From the NCBI GenBank assembly GCA_009760855.2, contig WPIO01000031.1, positions 3,272,001 through 3,336,000 of the forward strand: a DNA stretch of 64,000 nucleotides, in the 5' to 3' direction. Below, piece by piece: positions 49,741 to 61,776 of the stretch. Origin of the DNA: Cristatella mucedo (Eukaryota; Bryozoa; Phylactolaemata; Cristatellidae). The number at the start of each line of letters is the position of its first letter. The first letter of the stretch is position 1. The notes below the pieces were generated by a model, which searched no databases, was not told the DNA's origin, and saw only the letters and a program-made list of their open reading frames with translations. Position numbers and translations under genes: made by a program.

Positions 49741-50795
49741 ACTTGGACCACTTCATTTCACAATTTAAACTCTCCCTCTTACTGATTTAATCACCAAGTG
49801 CAATCTGAGCTGTGTGCGGATGGCACACAGCTTTACCTATTCATCCCTCCCTGACTTTCATCATCTCAGTCCCTCATGTATTGCCAACATTCGCACTTGG
49901 ATAGTAATAAAACTTCTCTAATTGAAGGACGATCAAATCAACTAGTGATGAGCAAACCTACTGTTACTCAAATATTGCAAAGCCTATCCCTCAAAATAGG
50001 CTCAGCCGCCATATCTTCTGTAGCATCTCGAAATCTAGGTATACTGTTCCAAAGTGGCCTTTTACTAGATGACCACATCAGCTCCACAGTCAATTCTGCC
50101 TGCTTTCAGCTAATTAACATGGCAAAAATTATTCGGTTCTGCTTATACACGGATATCACATCCAAGTTAGTCAGTGCATCTGTGAAATCCTGTCTGGACT
50201 GCAGCAGCTCACTATTCACAAAAGGGGGCTTACAGTTGTTACAGTTGTTGCAAAACTCTGCAGCCGTTCTTGTCAGTCGCGAACATCGCAGTTTCCGCAT
50301 TACATCATTTGTCTCCGACCTGCACTGGCTTCCCATCGAGGAGCATATTGATGTCGATGTTTTTTTACTGACTTTTTGCTCCCTTTATTCTCTTGCTCCG
50401 AACTACTTTTTCCGAACCATTTCCACGCCAGGCTAGGCATCGTACAACCGGCTCCTTTGACTCCAGTCGTTTAGCGGTGCCTCTAACCAACCTCAAATCC
50501 CGGAGATACCGTTCCTATAATTAGCACGTTCCCAGAGCCTGGAACTCACTCCCGACTGACGTTAAGACGAACGCTGAATATGCGTCATTTAAAAGGAAGC
50601 TAAAACGCACCCATTCCTCACAGAATTGCTTGGTCCATATGATCTGTAATTTGCATGCTAATATGTGCTGAAACTGTGCCTGTCATCACTAAGCAATCGA
50701 TATTTTTTCCGGCGTATATAACGTGCCTGGGATGAGATTAACTACCTTAGTTCTATGCAAATGTCTTATTATTCCTATTATTATTATTACTACTA
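49740..50795 (+). mobile_element. LINE family B, longest copy
   Basis: The longest uninterrupted frame here (about 49876-50436) reads KIGSAAISSVASRNLGILFQ, LLDDHISSTVNSACFQLINM, LQNSAAVLVSREHRSFRITS and DLHWLPIEEHIDVDV. This is the L2-type RT C-terminal region downstream of the catalytic boxes. Further on come [20 protein letters not shown]-like and tail sequences ending in ATT repeats. 5'-truncated and dead. Confidence 0.88.
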
Positions 50796-51384
50796 TTGCA
50801 GCTCTATAAACTAATGAATGGCAGGGTGTAATCTATTTTTGTTTATCTTTGTACTTGGATATTGAACGTTACTTCTCCACCACATTTGCCTCAAAATATA
50901 CGAAATGTCAATTAATTCCCACAAACTTTGGTTGTATGACATGGACAGTAATGAATTTGATATTTTTATTTCCAGAATATTGCTGATACAGAGTAACGGC
51001 AAAAAATCTGTTGTCAAGTTGAAAAAGAAATATAATTCAGATTTGTGTGTATAAAATGTACATTTTTTCAATGCAATGACTCTAGCAGGTGATAGTACAA
51101 TAAAACTCAAATCAAATTGTCATTTAAAATGTAAAGCGTTTCAGTATTTGATGAGCCTACCTTTATTTTTTGTTCACTAGACGAAGTCGCTGAGGTATAG
51201 TATCGATAGGTTATTCAGTACATTAATGCATTTCTATTACTAATACCTTCCTAATTAATGCTTCTTGTGAATATAAATAGCATTAGAAATGCAAGAGCCT
51301 TAAGCTCATCCGTCCAGCATAGTTCCAGCAGCCTAAGTAGATGCCGATCTGCATTTTCCTGAGATACTAAGAATAATTACTGTT

Positions 51385-51480
51385 CCCTTTGCGCCCTTGG
51401 AGAACTAAATCTCTTTCTAAGCACCTTCCACATGCTGCAAAGCATGTCAATATAGTTAGTGATGTCATTATGATAATTGA
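51385..51480 (-). mobile_element. LINE family B 3' tail, minus strand
   Basis: GCGCCCTTGGAGAACTAAAT, CTCTTTCTAAGCACCTTCCA and CATGCTGCAAAGC are the complement of the family tail. Confidence 0.6.
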
Positions 51481-52094
51481 ATAACTCGGCTGGTCATTTT
51501 TCGTGGCTAATCGGTCAAAAAAAGGGGACAACTGTACTCCGTGGAAGGATTTGCTAAGATGTGCAAGGCGTACTTCGGCTGCCTGTCCGAGGTCAGGACA
51601 AACGCTGAGTACGCTGGGTACCTCATTTCACCGGCTAGAACTGCAAAAAACTCGAGCAGCTAACATCGGAAATTGTTGCTCGAAATATACAATGAAACCT
51701 TCTATTTATGAGTAAATCAAATTGATCGTGAGTGAAATTATTTCATCATTCATTATAGCATATTGAATTTGGCTTTCAGCAGGATGCTACTATGCGAGGA
51801 GAAGAAGAGCCGCGATTCGTTCTTCCCCGAGAATTTGGCTGAAACTGACCGATCCGCATTGTGCGATGACACCTCGCGGACCTTGGACCTGTCCGAGCGC
51901 TGGACGGGGGCAAGGAGGCATCTGCTGCTGTCACATAGCCACACTATTTCAGTCATTGACCCGGCGCCGCAGTTCCTTTGGCTCCCCATAATCACTTCTA
52001 ATAAGGAGACGAACTGTCTTCAGAAGAGAGAAGCAAGTCGAAGACCGACGGGCAAGGAAACTTCCAGATGTCAAGATTAGCGGTGGAGCTGAGG

Positions 52095-52246
52095 AGAGAG
52101 AGAGAGAGAGACAGAGAGAGACAGAGAGAGACAAAGAGAGACACAGAGAGAGACAGACAGACAGAGAGACGGAGAGACAGACAGACAGAGAGAGAGAGAC
52201 AGAGACAGAGACAGACAGACAGACAGACATACAGACAGAGGGAGAC

Positions 52247-52279
<33 letters not shown>

Positions 52280-52322
52280 GAGGGAGACAGAGGGGCAGAC
52301 AGAGAGACAGAGACAGAGAGAA
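52095..52322 (+). repeat. (GA)n/(GACA)n polypurine array
   Basis: About 225 bp of GAGA and GACAGACA blocks on the plus strand. Confidence 0.95.
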
Positions 52323-52804
52323 AGCCCCAATATCAACAAATGACATCTTACATTTTTTACCACCCCGACCAAAATGCTCCCCCCCCCCAATCCACCTGAT
52401 CGCACGTCTTGACTTCGCAAAGTCTGTTTCACGCCTAGGGCTAAAGCTGTGGAACCTGCATGACAGAGACAATTCAAATATCAGAGGACGCGTCGCTAAG
52501 CTTTCTCCAGCTTCTTCACCTGTCAAGGTGGGATTTGATTTTGCCACATAAATGACCAGTCTGTTTGGAGCGGCTGAAATCGTCTGTAATCAGATCTCGA
52601 GTCATGGCTCGAGTCAGCGATAGCTCACGACCAGAGTCCAGCCTCTCAGCCGTGCTGCTCCGCCGCACAGGAAATATTAATACGCACCCGTGTCGTCCTT
52701 TGGCTCGCTCGGTGCACCTCCGAGAAGATTTCAACAGCGTCGAGACCTTGCTCGGCGCTGTGAGGTATGCCGAGTTCAACTGGGAGGTCATCTGAGACTT
52801 GTAA

Positions 52805-53060
52805 TGTAATGTATCTCCGCCTGTAACTCCACAAAGTCATAAAGACCCTGTGGATGTTACGCGGGAGAGTTTTGTATAGGGCACTCACAGCCTAAGCGGC
52901 TTTCGGTATGCATTCGCTCACGCAACAAAGAGAAGTGGGAAGCATAGCAGAGTCAGGAGAGCAATTGAGGTAGTGAGTGACATGGAAGTACCAGCTCAGG
53001 ACCGCTGAAAAGGATGAGTCACAGTCGGCAGCAGGAGAGTAGTTGTCGTTGCGTTCAAAA
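52805..53060 (-). mobile_element. LINE family A 3' end, minus strand
   Basis: Nearly the same as 11640-11890: CTGTAACTCCACAAA, GGGAAGCATAGCA, GAGTCAGGAGAGCA, CAGCTCAGGACC and GGCAGCAGGAGA in order. The flank TGTAATGTAATGTATC suggests an (ATTAC)n 3' tail on the element strand. The flanking open frame to about 53580 has no recognisable product. Confidence 0.8.
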
Positions 53061-54160
53061 TGGTGGCACTCCTGAATGGTCTGCGAGGGCGGTTTTACCA
53101 AGTTTCGAAGTCATGCATCTTTACCTTCGGGCCAGCAGGGACCGGCGTGAGAACGTACTGTCACAGCGGTCAGACCGGTCGCAGCGGACCGAGCTCTCTG
53201 CGGGAAGCGGCAATGTTAAGTGTGAGCCACCGGAGGACCTGCGCAAGTTGCTGATGCCGCCAGCCACTGTATGTACATCAAATTTGGTCGTAATGAAACG
53301 ATTTTTTACAGGTATAGATAAGGAGTCGGGCAGCCTTCGAGTACTATTGATGCTTCCTCCCCTAAGCTGTCTAGGCATAGTCTCTAGGCATAGTCTCCTT
53401 AGGCATATTCAAAATCGAAAACTTTACGGGACCGCACAGATGAACAAGATCATTAAGTGCGATCCACACTTCAATAGGCCCACCGGTGAGGAGAAAGGCA
53501 CGGAAAAGCTTCGTCGCGGCCATTGTTCTGGGGCTCCGTTGCTCGGCAATCACAAGCCGCAGAACTATGCAGAGCAATGTTGAGACTGTCGGGAGGAATT
53601 ACGTATAATGGGCCTGCAGAATAGTCAGCTAAGTCCATTTCCTCGATGCTCTTTATCGTAAATTCACCGAGAAAATGGCGGCTTACTTGAAGGAGCGAAG
53701 CGAGCGGTCTCGCCAAAGTAGTTAACTGGACTTGAAACGCCTCTATTAAAGACAGTACGACCAGAAAATTATGGGAGGCAACATTTTAGGGCTGATTCAT
53801 GAAAGTGATTCCCTATAAAATCGCAAATCCAGAAAAACTGCTCACTTCCAAATCTGCTGCGGTCATGTTCTGTATCACTTTAGTATTACATTCTACTAAA
53901 AATATTTCAAATGTTAACTCTGATTAATTAGATTTTTCTGAATTTATGTGTACCCAAAAGACGCTAGTTTGTCCGTTTTCTCATTTGAAATGCGTAAATT
54001 GTAATTGTAAACGGCCCTGATCAGATAAGCTTTGCTTTTGGTGCTATAACCATTTCCTATCATTTTGAGGCATAAGCAATAATAAAACTGTGCTTAATAC
54101 CCAGGAACAAAAATGGCGTTACATAATTAGACCAGCAGGGAAAATTCATTTATCAAATAA
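53060..54160. other. Unassigned; one open frame, no recognised product
   Basis: A plus-strand frame from 53014 to 53583 (189 codons) begins in LINE sequence and continues without stops, but resembles no family I know. The remainder is AT-rich and featureless. Confidence 0.35.
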
Positions 54161-54164
54161 ATTA

Positions 54165-54300
54165 AATAATTCATTTGTATAGTACCCTAAGATAACTTAT
54201 ACTCTATTCAGGCGCTTCACATGTGCCACGAGGTTCGAGCCCACCACCTCCTCCAGAACTTGGTTGGGGCGAGCACCTTAACCACTGGGCCAAATTAGTG
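54165..54300 (-). mobile_element. tRNA-derived SINE type 1, minus strand
   Basis: On the minus strand: TTGGCCCAGTGGTTAAGGTG (A box), GGTGGTGGGCTCGAACCTCG (B box), CACATGTGAAGCGCCTGAAT and a TATAAGTTATCTTAGGGTAC tail, then AATGAATTATTTAAT. Same order as the copies at 17217 and 25685. Confidence 0.8.
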
Positions 54301-54966
54301 CGGCATTTATTATTTATTTATAAGGCAGGAAATTAACGGCTCAATTAGGCTCGATCTCATTTTCAGGCTTCATTCATTTTTGGTCAGTGATGTTTTTTTG
54401 AATGATGGTTTCACAACTTTTTGCTCAGCGGGAATTTCACCAGGCAAGGTATGGTGAGCTTCGATTGAAGACTGATAGCTGGCCTCCACTTTTTGTTTGC
54501 TGTGATATGAGCGTATTTATCGTAAGCATCACATTGGTGGGGTCTATTTTCAACAACAAAAAAAGAAAATCAAGGCTCGTAACTGCTCTCGACACGCTTT
54601 CTACGTCTTGCCGGCTTCGTACGCGTTCTGCACAAAGCCTCCGGACTCAAGGGTCTCAAGGTGAACGGTGTAGTGGCTATAAGCGCATCATCATCCCATT
54701 CACTTGCTACGATCTCAAAAATATTGTTGATCCCCCACGAGTGCTGGTACTCTCAAAAATCGCTGGACGTATCAAGGCAGTGCCGAATTCGGCGTGTGCT
54801 CGCGTACCGTAAGCGACACTAGGTGCAAGCTCAAGATCGGCGAGCCCTTGCTCGTCACAATCCAGGCCATCAACGGTAACGGGTGCTGCGGCAGCGGCTG
54901 AACGATCCTCAATTGCCCACTGCAAGGGATGTGATAGATCACTAAGGAGAGCCGCACACTTGGGAC

Positions 54967-54994
54967 AGTCTGTCAGATCGTTTATTCTTTACAT

Positions 54995-55043
<49 letters not shown>

Positions 55044-55061
55044 AAGAACAAACGATTCGAC

Positions 55062-55066
<5 letters not shown>
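54967..55066. repeat. Inverted repeat enclosing (TA)n
   Basis: Arms 54967-54995 and 55038-55066 are 29-nt inverted repeats with about three mismatches (AGTCTGTCAGATCGTTTATT side against GATGTAAAGAACAAACGATT side). The spacer is (TA)n of about 40 bp. Confidence 0.85.
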
Positions 55067-55110
<44 letters not shown>

Positions 55111-55163
55111 CTACTATGATAAGTAGAAGTTATATATATATATATAACTACTATGATAACTAT

Positions 55164-55325
<162 letters not shown>

Positions 55326-55479
55326 CCCATGTTAGTCGTTATGCACTGGGAATACGCGCATAAACGCTTGTGTACCTGCTCCTTTCTTTATTATGCATTT
55401 GAGACTGAGCACGAATTTCGACAGAATGCATTTGGATATCAACCGTTGCTAAAAAAAAAAGAACTAGCCTCTCCCAGCT

Positions 55480-56065
55480 ATCGGTCGTTCATTCTTATGT
55501 AACTCGCGGCTTGTAGCATTGTCCGCTCGTAACTAACCGACGTACTCAAGGCCCACATACCGAAGAGATCGAACAGTCAGTCGGCAGTCACCTGTTTCCT
55601 TAGCCTATGGCTCCTGCGGCAGTGTTCGTGAGCATGCTTTAGCAGTGCTACCGCTGGACACTGGATTCCCTCGCTCTAGTGCGATCGCTTCCGTAGTGCG
55701 GTTCGATCGAAGTATACGTCGCGATCCGTTATGGCGGCGGTTAGAGAATCTAGGATCGAAACTCTGCTGGAGAAAACTAGAACGCGAACGATAGCTATTT
55801 TTGTCTTGTTTTTCAGATCGATCTGCCCTCTGCTCAGAATGGACGAATCGCCCACCACTTCGGCGCTGCTCATCGGTGGCTTCCGCCCCGATCGGTCGCT
55901 CACTGTCATGAATAGGCCAGTCGCCCGAAAGCAGTGGATTTCAGCCGGAAGCCGACTCCTCATTCTTTCTCGGGCCTTTCACCTTGGCTTTTCGTTCGTC
56001 TTTGTGTCCCTTCTTGGGCACTCTCTAGCCTGCCGGCCAGCCAAGGCAAACGACGTGCGACAAAG
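55480..56065. other. Unassigned segment with one ATG-led open frame
   Basis: A plus-strand frame from 55731 (MAAVRESRIETLLEKTRTRT start) runs 113 codons. A strong polypyrimidine-AG (CTTGTTTTTCAG) falls inside it near 55815. I cannot match it to a family, and it runs into LINE sequence at about 56060. Confidence 0.3.
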
Positions 56066-56069
56066 GCAG

Positions 56070-56965
56070 TAGAAAGCCTATCCCTCAAAATGAATTCCGC
56101 CAGCTTATTTCCTATGGCATCTGCAAGAAATCTGGACTTCCCGTTCCGAGGTGACCATTAATTAGACGATCGCATCGGCTCTGCAGTCAAGCCTGCCTAC
56201 TACTTTCAGGTACGTAACATTACAAAGATCCTGGCCTGATTAGACAAAGATACTCCCTCCAAGATCGATCCACGCTTTTTGGACATCCCGCATCGACTCC
56301 TGTAACCCACTGCTTGCAGATCTACCGGCCGGTGCAATCAGGCGCTTACAGTTAGTGCAAAACTCTCCAGCTAGACTTGACTGAGGTGAGCGTCGCAGTT
56401 GCCACGTCACACCACTTCTCATTGACCTACACTGGCTTCCAATCAATCAGCCAACTTAAAGGTTCAGTCACTCACTTTTAGGTCCCTTCATTCTATGGCT
56501 CCAAGCCTGCCTATCACAAGTACTCCAAAACCAGCCGAGGCATCGTACCACCCGCTCCGCTGACTCGACACTTAAGCTGTGACTCAAACCAACCTAAAAT
56601 CCTTTGGAGACCGTGCCTTTAATTCGTATGCTCCTAAAGACTGGAACTCACTTCTGACTGACGTCGCGACATCCTTCAATTTTAAATTTAAATAGAAGCT
56701 AAAAACGCACCTGTTTCTCGCAGCATTTGCTTGGTCCACGCGAATTGTCCCCTGTGTGCTCAAACGTGCTGACACTGTGCACGTTACTGATAAGCATATT
56801 TGCATGTTGATACTACATTTTAACCTCTTAATCGTTACGCTTTTTGACACTCTTCGTGTTACCAGTAACCATTTACCATGCTTTCGTTACAGCATATGCA
56901 AAGTGCCTAGAACGGGATCAAGTTCTCCGATGGTGCTATGCAAACGTATTATTATTATTATCCGC
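56070..56965 (+). mobile_element. LINE family B, RT C-terminal and full 3' end
   Basis: Encodes, with stops, DSCNPLLADLPAGAIRRLQL, VQNSPARLD, LIDLHWLPINQ and LNLNRS-KRTC, then a 3'UTR with GCATATGCAAAGTGCCTAGA, GATCAAGTTCTCCGATGG and (ATT)4. Confidence 0.85.
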
Positions 56966-56999
56966 CAACTTAATACGACCCATGTGCACTTGCACCTGT

Positions 57000-59150
57000 C
57001 TCTGTCCGTGGCATCACAAAGTAAGTGTGTACGTAAAGCGCTTGTGTCGAATGCAGGACAGTTTTCATCGCGAGCTCAAGGCCTCAAGGTAGTTTTCGGT
57101 GAGCAGAGAGTAACGGACCGAGAAAGGAAGAGCGCTCCTCTCGAAAAGAGAAACGAGCGAACTGTGAGGCGAGTGAGGGAACAGGAAGTGCTAGGAAGTG
57201 AGCAGCAAGCAAAGACTTCGAATGAGGCGTCGGTAACGCCGTGCCGCTGGTGTCGGCAGCTGAAGAAGAAAAGGTACGAAAAGGCAAGAAATCTGGTAGC
57301 TCATCGCTTCCCTACTCTGCGATTTGCACAGTATCAATCGCCACAACGGCAGTCACCGTCGCTCGCAGTGGGCAATTAAGGATCGCTCACTGCAGGACTC
57401 AAACCCACGACCAGGGTCATAAAGAACGAGCACCTACCTCCTGGACGAAAACCCAGGCGCAGCACCTGAGGGCACGAGCAGACATGAGTACTTCACAGAG
57501 TTAGCTACGTGGGAATAAGAGACACGGCAGGCTGTAAAGTCAGACTGAGCATCTTCGTGCCCAGCAGAAGTATGCTGCTGAATCTCTATATTGAAAGCCG
57601 AACCTATCCAACCAATCAAACTAAGTATTTACAACTGTACGGCATCCTTTGGCAAAATCATTCTTTGTCCGACCAAAGCCAGAGTTACGCAGGGCGTAGT
57701 GTCAACGTCAACGCTTGGGGTAAGAAGGATGCAGCACTGCGGCGGCTGAGAAGATGAGGGAGCTAACAACATCCTTTGCCGAGGCCGGCAAGCAGGCCTT
57801 AGTCCTACAGAGGAAGTGAATACTACTACCGGCCATGGATGCGTCCCACTGAATAGTGACCGCAGAAGCAGCCTCCAGAATTATTGACATTAGTGGTCGG
57901 CAAAGGACACCCAGATTGAGAGCTCTTATTCAGTCGCACTACTGCATTTCCGACTAAGAAAATCGAGTTTTTCATATCGGCTACGCGTTTAGTTTAGGGA
58001 ATATTCTCGGGGAAAAGTTTAGTTGTACCGCTTTCATTTGATCAGTTACTGTAGGGTTCCCAGGGAACACTGCCTCATAAGCTTTTGATCCGTCGCAAGA
58101 TTGCCAAGCCTTGAAGCCTTTTGGGCTATCTCATGAAAATTGCTCTTAGAGATTGCTCTATCAATTCACTAATTTTTACGTCGACTATTCGGCAAGCTGT
58201 TGACCTATATATAGTTGATCTCCCATTTCAAGCCCCAATTCGTGGGTTCGAGTCCTGCAGCAGGCAATCTTGTATTGCCAAGTGCAACTGATAGCTTTCT
58301 GCCGCTATGTAAATCGGATCGTTTCCCACAGACCACTACTTTTTAATTGCTGGAGTCGCGAGGTCCCGTGTTCAAATCCTGCAGGTAGCGTATATTTTAG
58401 CAGTCATTTAACGTCAACCATAATATGGTGCTCCAGTTCATCGTGGCAAGAAATGTGCTCTAAAAATTCTGCCAACTGACCACAGGTTAGACGCGATGCT
58501 GTGGATAACGGCATGGGTATTACATACTTTCCAGCTCCAACTGCCACAAGTTACAGCGAATCGTCAGATGTGTGCTCTTCTCTCGACCGGCCAGCCTTGC
58601 TGGGCCTTTCTTGGCTAGCTACGGGTCGCTGCAACCATCTTTTATCAGTGGCCAGGACTATTCTGACTGTCCCTCTGTCTCTCTTGCTCTTTTCTCTCTT
58701 CTTCTTTCTGAGAAAGAATGGCTAGCCCAGTCATCTAGGTTCAGCCATAGCGAAATGACCAATGAATGCTGCCAATGAATGGGGATGAATTGTACCTAAT
58801 CAAAGCAACAGGGCTGACAGTCTATTCCGATCACAGATCGGCGCCCCATAAATTTGCATTCCTTTAAATTGCGAAACCTCCTACTTTCACTAGCTTACCG
58901 TTACTACTCATCATCATCGAGCTGGTACCGTGAGCTATTCTATCCACCTAAAACCCGTTCCATGGACCTCAGATCGGTATCTGAAGCCACTCAAATGTTA
59001 CTACCGTTACTGCTGTCGTTTAGCCAGTGGCCCCAAACACTGAACCGCCTAACCAAGTTCTTTCTTGCCGGTACCTACTGTTTAAAAAAAGTGTAGGCGA
59101 AAGAACGTAGGCTGATTCAACAGCGTCACTTGCATGCCAGAGCCACAGCC
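57000..59150. other. No gene recognised; SINE remnants
   Basis: Short frames only. One plus-strand frame continues from the LINE tail through about 57379 and contains CRWCRQLKKKRYEKA, but it has no support. SINE-like box B motifs occur at about 57385-57450 (minus), 58240 and 58355 (plus). Confidence 0.45.
58225..58400 (+). mobile_element. Two degenerate type 2 SINE heads
   Basis: CGTGGGTTCGAGTCCTGCAG followed by TTGTATTGCCAAGTGCAACT and CTTTCTGCCGCTATGTAAAT (type 2 order), then a second CGTGTTCAAATCCTGCAG. Confidence 0.5.
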
Positions 59151-59154
59151 TAGC

Positions 59155-59330
59155 TCCTGGGTCTTAGCCCTGGGGTAAGGTGCTCGCCCTTCACACGACT
59201 CAGGTCGCGTATTCGAGTCCTGCAGTTAGTTGGGCGATCCCTTTATTGCCCACTGCAAGCAGCGGTGGCGATAGCCGGTAGACTCTTCTGCCGCTACACA
59301 AATGAGGATGTTAAATCAGCTAGTGTCCAT
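59155..59330 (+). mobile_element. tRNA-derived SINE type 2, best copy
   Basis: GGGTAAGGTGCTCGCCCTTC (A box region), GTCGCGTATTCGAGTCCTGC (B box), TATTGCCCACTGCAAGCAGC, GGCGATAGCCGGTAGACTCT and TACACAAATGAGGATGTTAA. The tRNA-like head resembles type 1, but the 3' half differs and does not resemble LINE family B. Confidence 0.7.
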
Positions 59331-59334
59331 CTTC

Positions 59335-59425
59335 TTCAATTGCTATCACCCGCTGGCAGCAGGCAATACAGGACTGTCTGCTGCAGGAGACTCGAACCAC
59401 GTAACTGAGTCGTCCAGAGCTTCGC
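59335..59425 (-). mobile_element. SINE type 2 fragment, minus strand
   Basis: GCTGGCAGCAGGCAATACAG, then CTGCAGGAGACTCGAACCAC and TGAGTCGTCCAGAG: the complement of a B box and the adjacent tail, abutting the plus-strand copy at 59155-59330 in tail-to-tail orientation. Confidence 0.5.
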
Positions 59426-59429
59426 CTTG

Positions 59430-61336
59430 CCAGCGCAGCAGAGACTGCGTGCGTCTGTCTGCCGGTCGCTGAGCGCCGACACAAGCTGGCGTCGTCTCTC
59501 CGACATTGTTGTGCTACGACCGATCTCGCATGCAGCACGCTCCTCTCGAACAAAGAGCGACTCGTCCATCCTTGTGCTGCCTTACAAGCTCGAGATCGAC
59601 CAGTGCTCAGATGCAGCTGCAAGTGCACCCCGTGACTCCTCGGGATGCTGCAGTCGGTCGGCAAAGCACCAGCTTCAAAACGGACGACATGCGAGTGGCT
59701 TCTCGCCACGTTAGCACGACTGATGACGTACGTGTCGTACGCGTAGGCAGCACAGCGTCGTCCCACTCGCTAGCATGCCGACAGGCTGTGATGCAGCCAG
59801 CAGAGTGCTGCATGGGCGTGCACAGACGTGGGTCCGCCGCCTTGTTTAGAAGGTGGCTTGTTCACGTACTGCCATTCTATCGCCTTCGCGAGGCTCGCCA
59901 AGCGCACGCGCCGATAGGGAGGGAAGTCGACGATAGGAAGCAAAGTCGACGGTATTAACAACGAGTTGTCTATTCTATCCTGCTTGACTACTGTACACGT
60001 GCTGCTGCCATTGTCAAAGGTTCCCATTTAGCCCGGCCTTGAAGAGACTCGCTGAGCGCTTGGCAGCAGTTGCTGCGAAAGCTGCTCACAAAAGCAGCAG
60101 CCAAAAAAAAGCTGCCGGCCAGACAGATTGGCATTGCAGAGACACAACAGTCGGCCGGGGCCCGGGTAAGCCGGGGGTCGGCGCACCAACCGTACTTCAC
60201 GTAGCCACGGCCCATTATGCCACCCTCAACGGAAACGCAGCAAACGAGGCTTCGACGAGGCCTCGTTGCGTGACTGGCCGGCCAGCATCGTCGGCAAAAG
60301 CAGCATCTTCGGGGATCGGCCAAATGGACTCGATGGCGAATCCTGAGCCTGAGGTTCTGAGGTAGTTTCGCCTGCCTTGTCAAAGGAGCGGCGGCAGCAA
60401 TTTGAGCAGCCGTTGAGCGGCGGCGGCGATGAGCGCGGGCGGGCGCCAGTGGGAAAGCCAGCGCGCACGCGCAGACTGCTCCGGCGTCAGTGACCTGCCT
60501 GAAGGGTGAGCCTGCGCAATCTGACTTGGCAAGGTAAGTCCAGAGCCCTTCCAAAAAAAGGCAATAGAAAAAGAGAGCGCAAACGGGCCAACGAAAGGAC
60601 TAGAGCTGCACGAGGGATGGGGCGGGCACCGTCGATAAACGCTCGCTCGCAGGCGGCGGCAAAGGTGTGCGGAAAACGTGTACCGAATACAAAAATACCA
60701 GCCAGCGAAGCCAGGCTTCAGCCAAGTTCGGCTGCGCTCCACTTCGGCCCGCCGCTGCTGCTGCTGCCGCCATTTTCAGCAGGTTGGCAGAGGCGCACCC
60801 AGCGAGTCGGGGCGATACCCGCAAAAGACGACGACGCAGGCTGGCCTGCCCGATCGGCAATCAGCAGCAGCCGAATGGCCCAACTGCCTGCGAAGACGGC
60901 GGAGGCGGCCTGACCGAAAGCGGAAGTTGCTCGAGGCAGAGCCGGAAGCGAGCGCCCGTCGTCGAAAGCGCCGAGTGGCGGGCGTGGAGGCGGCCGAGCA
61001 GCGGCGGCGAACCGACGCCGCCGAGACGATGCGAATCTGCCACCATTGGCAGATGACGCTCTTCGGCCGCAGCCGCACGAGACCAACCGTCGAAGCACGG
61101 CTAGTGGCCCTCTCTCGCAGCGGCTGCTAGTCACGCGAGCAGTCAGCTGCCGACTTCCGACCCATTGGAGGTCTGCTGGGCAACAAGAGCCCTGCAACAG
61201 CAATGGAGCGCGAGCGCTGGCACTGCGGGTCACGATGTTGTCGACGCGAGTCGTACAAACATCCCTTGTCGTGCAGTCGTGACGACTGCACGCGCACGCT
61301 CGCGAACACACACACAGGGATGCAATTCCTCAGGCA
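59430..61336. other. Downstream flank of the bZIP gene
   Basis: GC-rich, especially 60.0-61.3 kb, with overlapping compositional ORFs in several frames. The right part probably includes the bZIP 3'UTR. No product is recognised. Confidence 0.45.
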
Positions 61337-61776
61337 CTAGCGCGCACGCGCACAAACCGTCGGGACAGTGAAGTAGACGGAGAAGGGAGGACCGAGCTCT
61401 TTGAGCTCATCGGTGGCAGCAATCGAGTCGAGAGTGTGTGTGGGGGGCAGGCGGCGGCGGAGGCGGCGGCGCGGCACTGGCGCAAACCTGAGCTTCTCCA
61501 CTTCCTGCCGCGTGGCAGCCAGGTCGACGCGCAGGCGCAGGTTCTCCTGCTCGAGGAAGGCCGCTCGAATGGCGATCTCGTCCTCCTTGGCGCGGCGAGC
61601 GTCGCGCGACCTCTTCGCCGCCTCGTTGTTCTTGCGCCGCCGCTCCCAGTAGGCGTCGTCCTTCTGTTCGGTGGGCAGGACTCGCATGGCGCGCTTGCGC
61701 GACGACGGCTGCGACGACGACAGCCCCGTCGTCGAGGTCGGCAGCGGCGCGGCCAGCCCGGATGACGGCGAGTGGC
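61337..61776 (-). CDS. DNA-binding exon of the bZIP gene
   Basis: This exon carries all of the basic region and zipper plus a 50-residue tail. The basic motif [13 protein letters not shown] and the [16 protein letters not shown] linker are nearly invariant in PAR-type factors. After the zipper comes an Arg/Pro stretch ([13 protein letters not shown]) not typical of HLF/TEF, which may be a nuclear targeting segment (inference). Confidence 0.92.

Noticed and set aside
53014-53583. A 189-codon plus-strand open frame.
   Set aside because: Its start lies in complementary-strand LINE sequence, and the product resembles nothing I know; chance openness is plausible.
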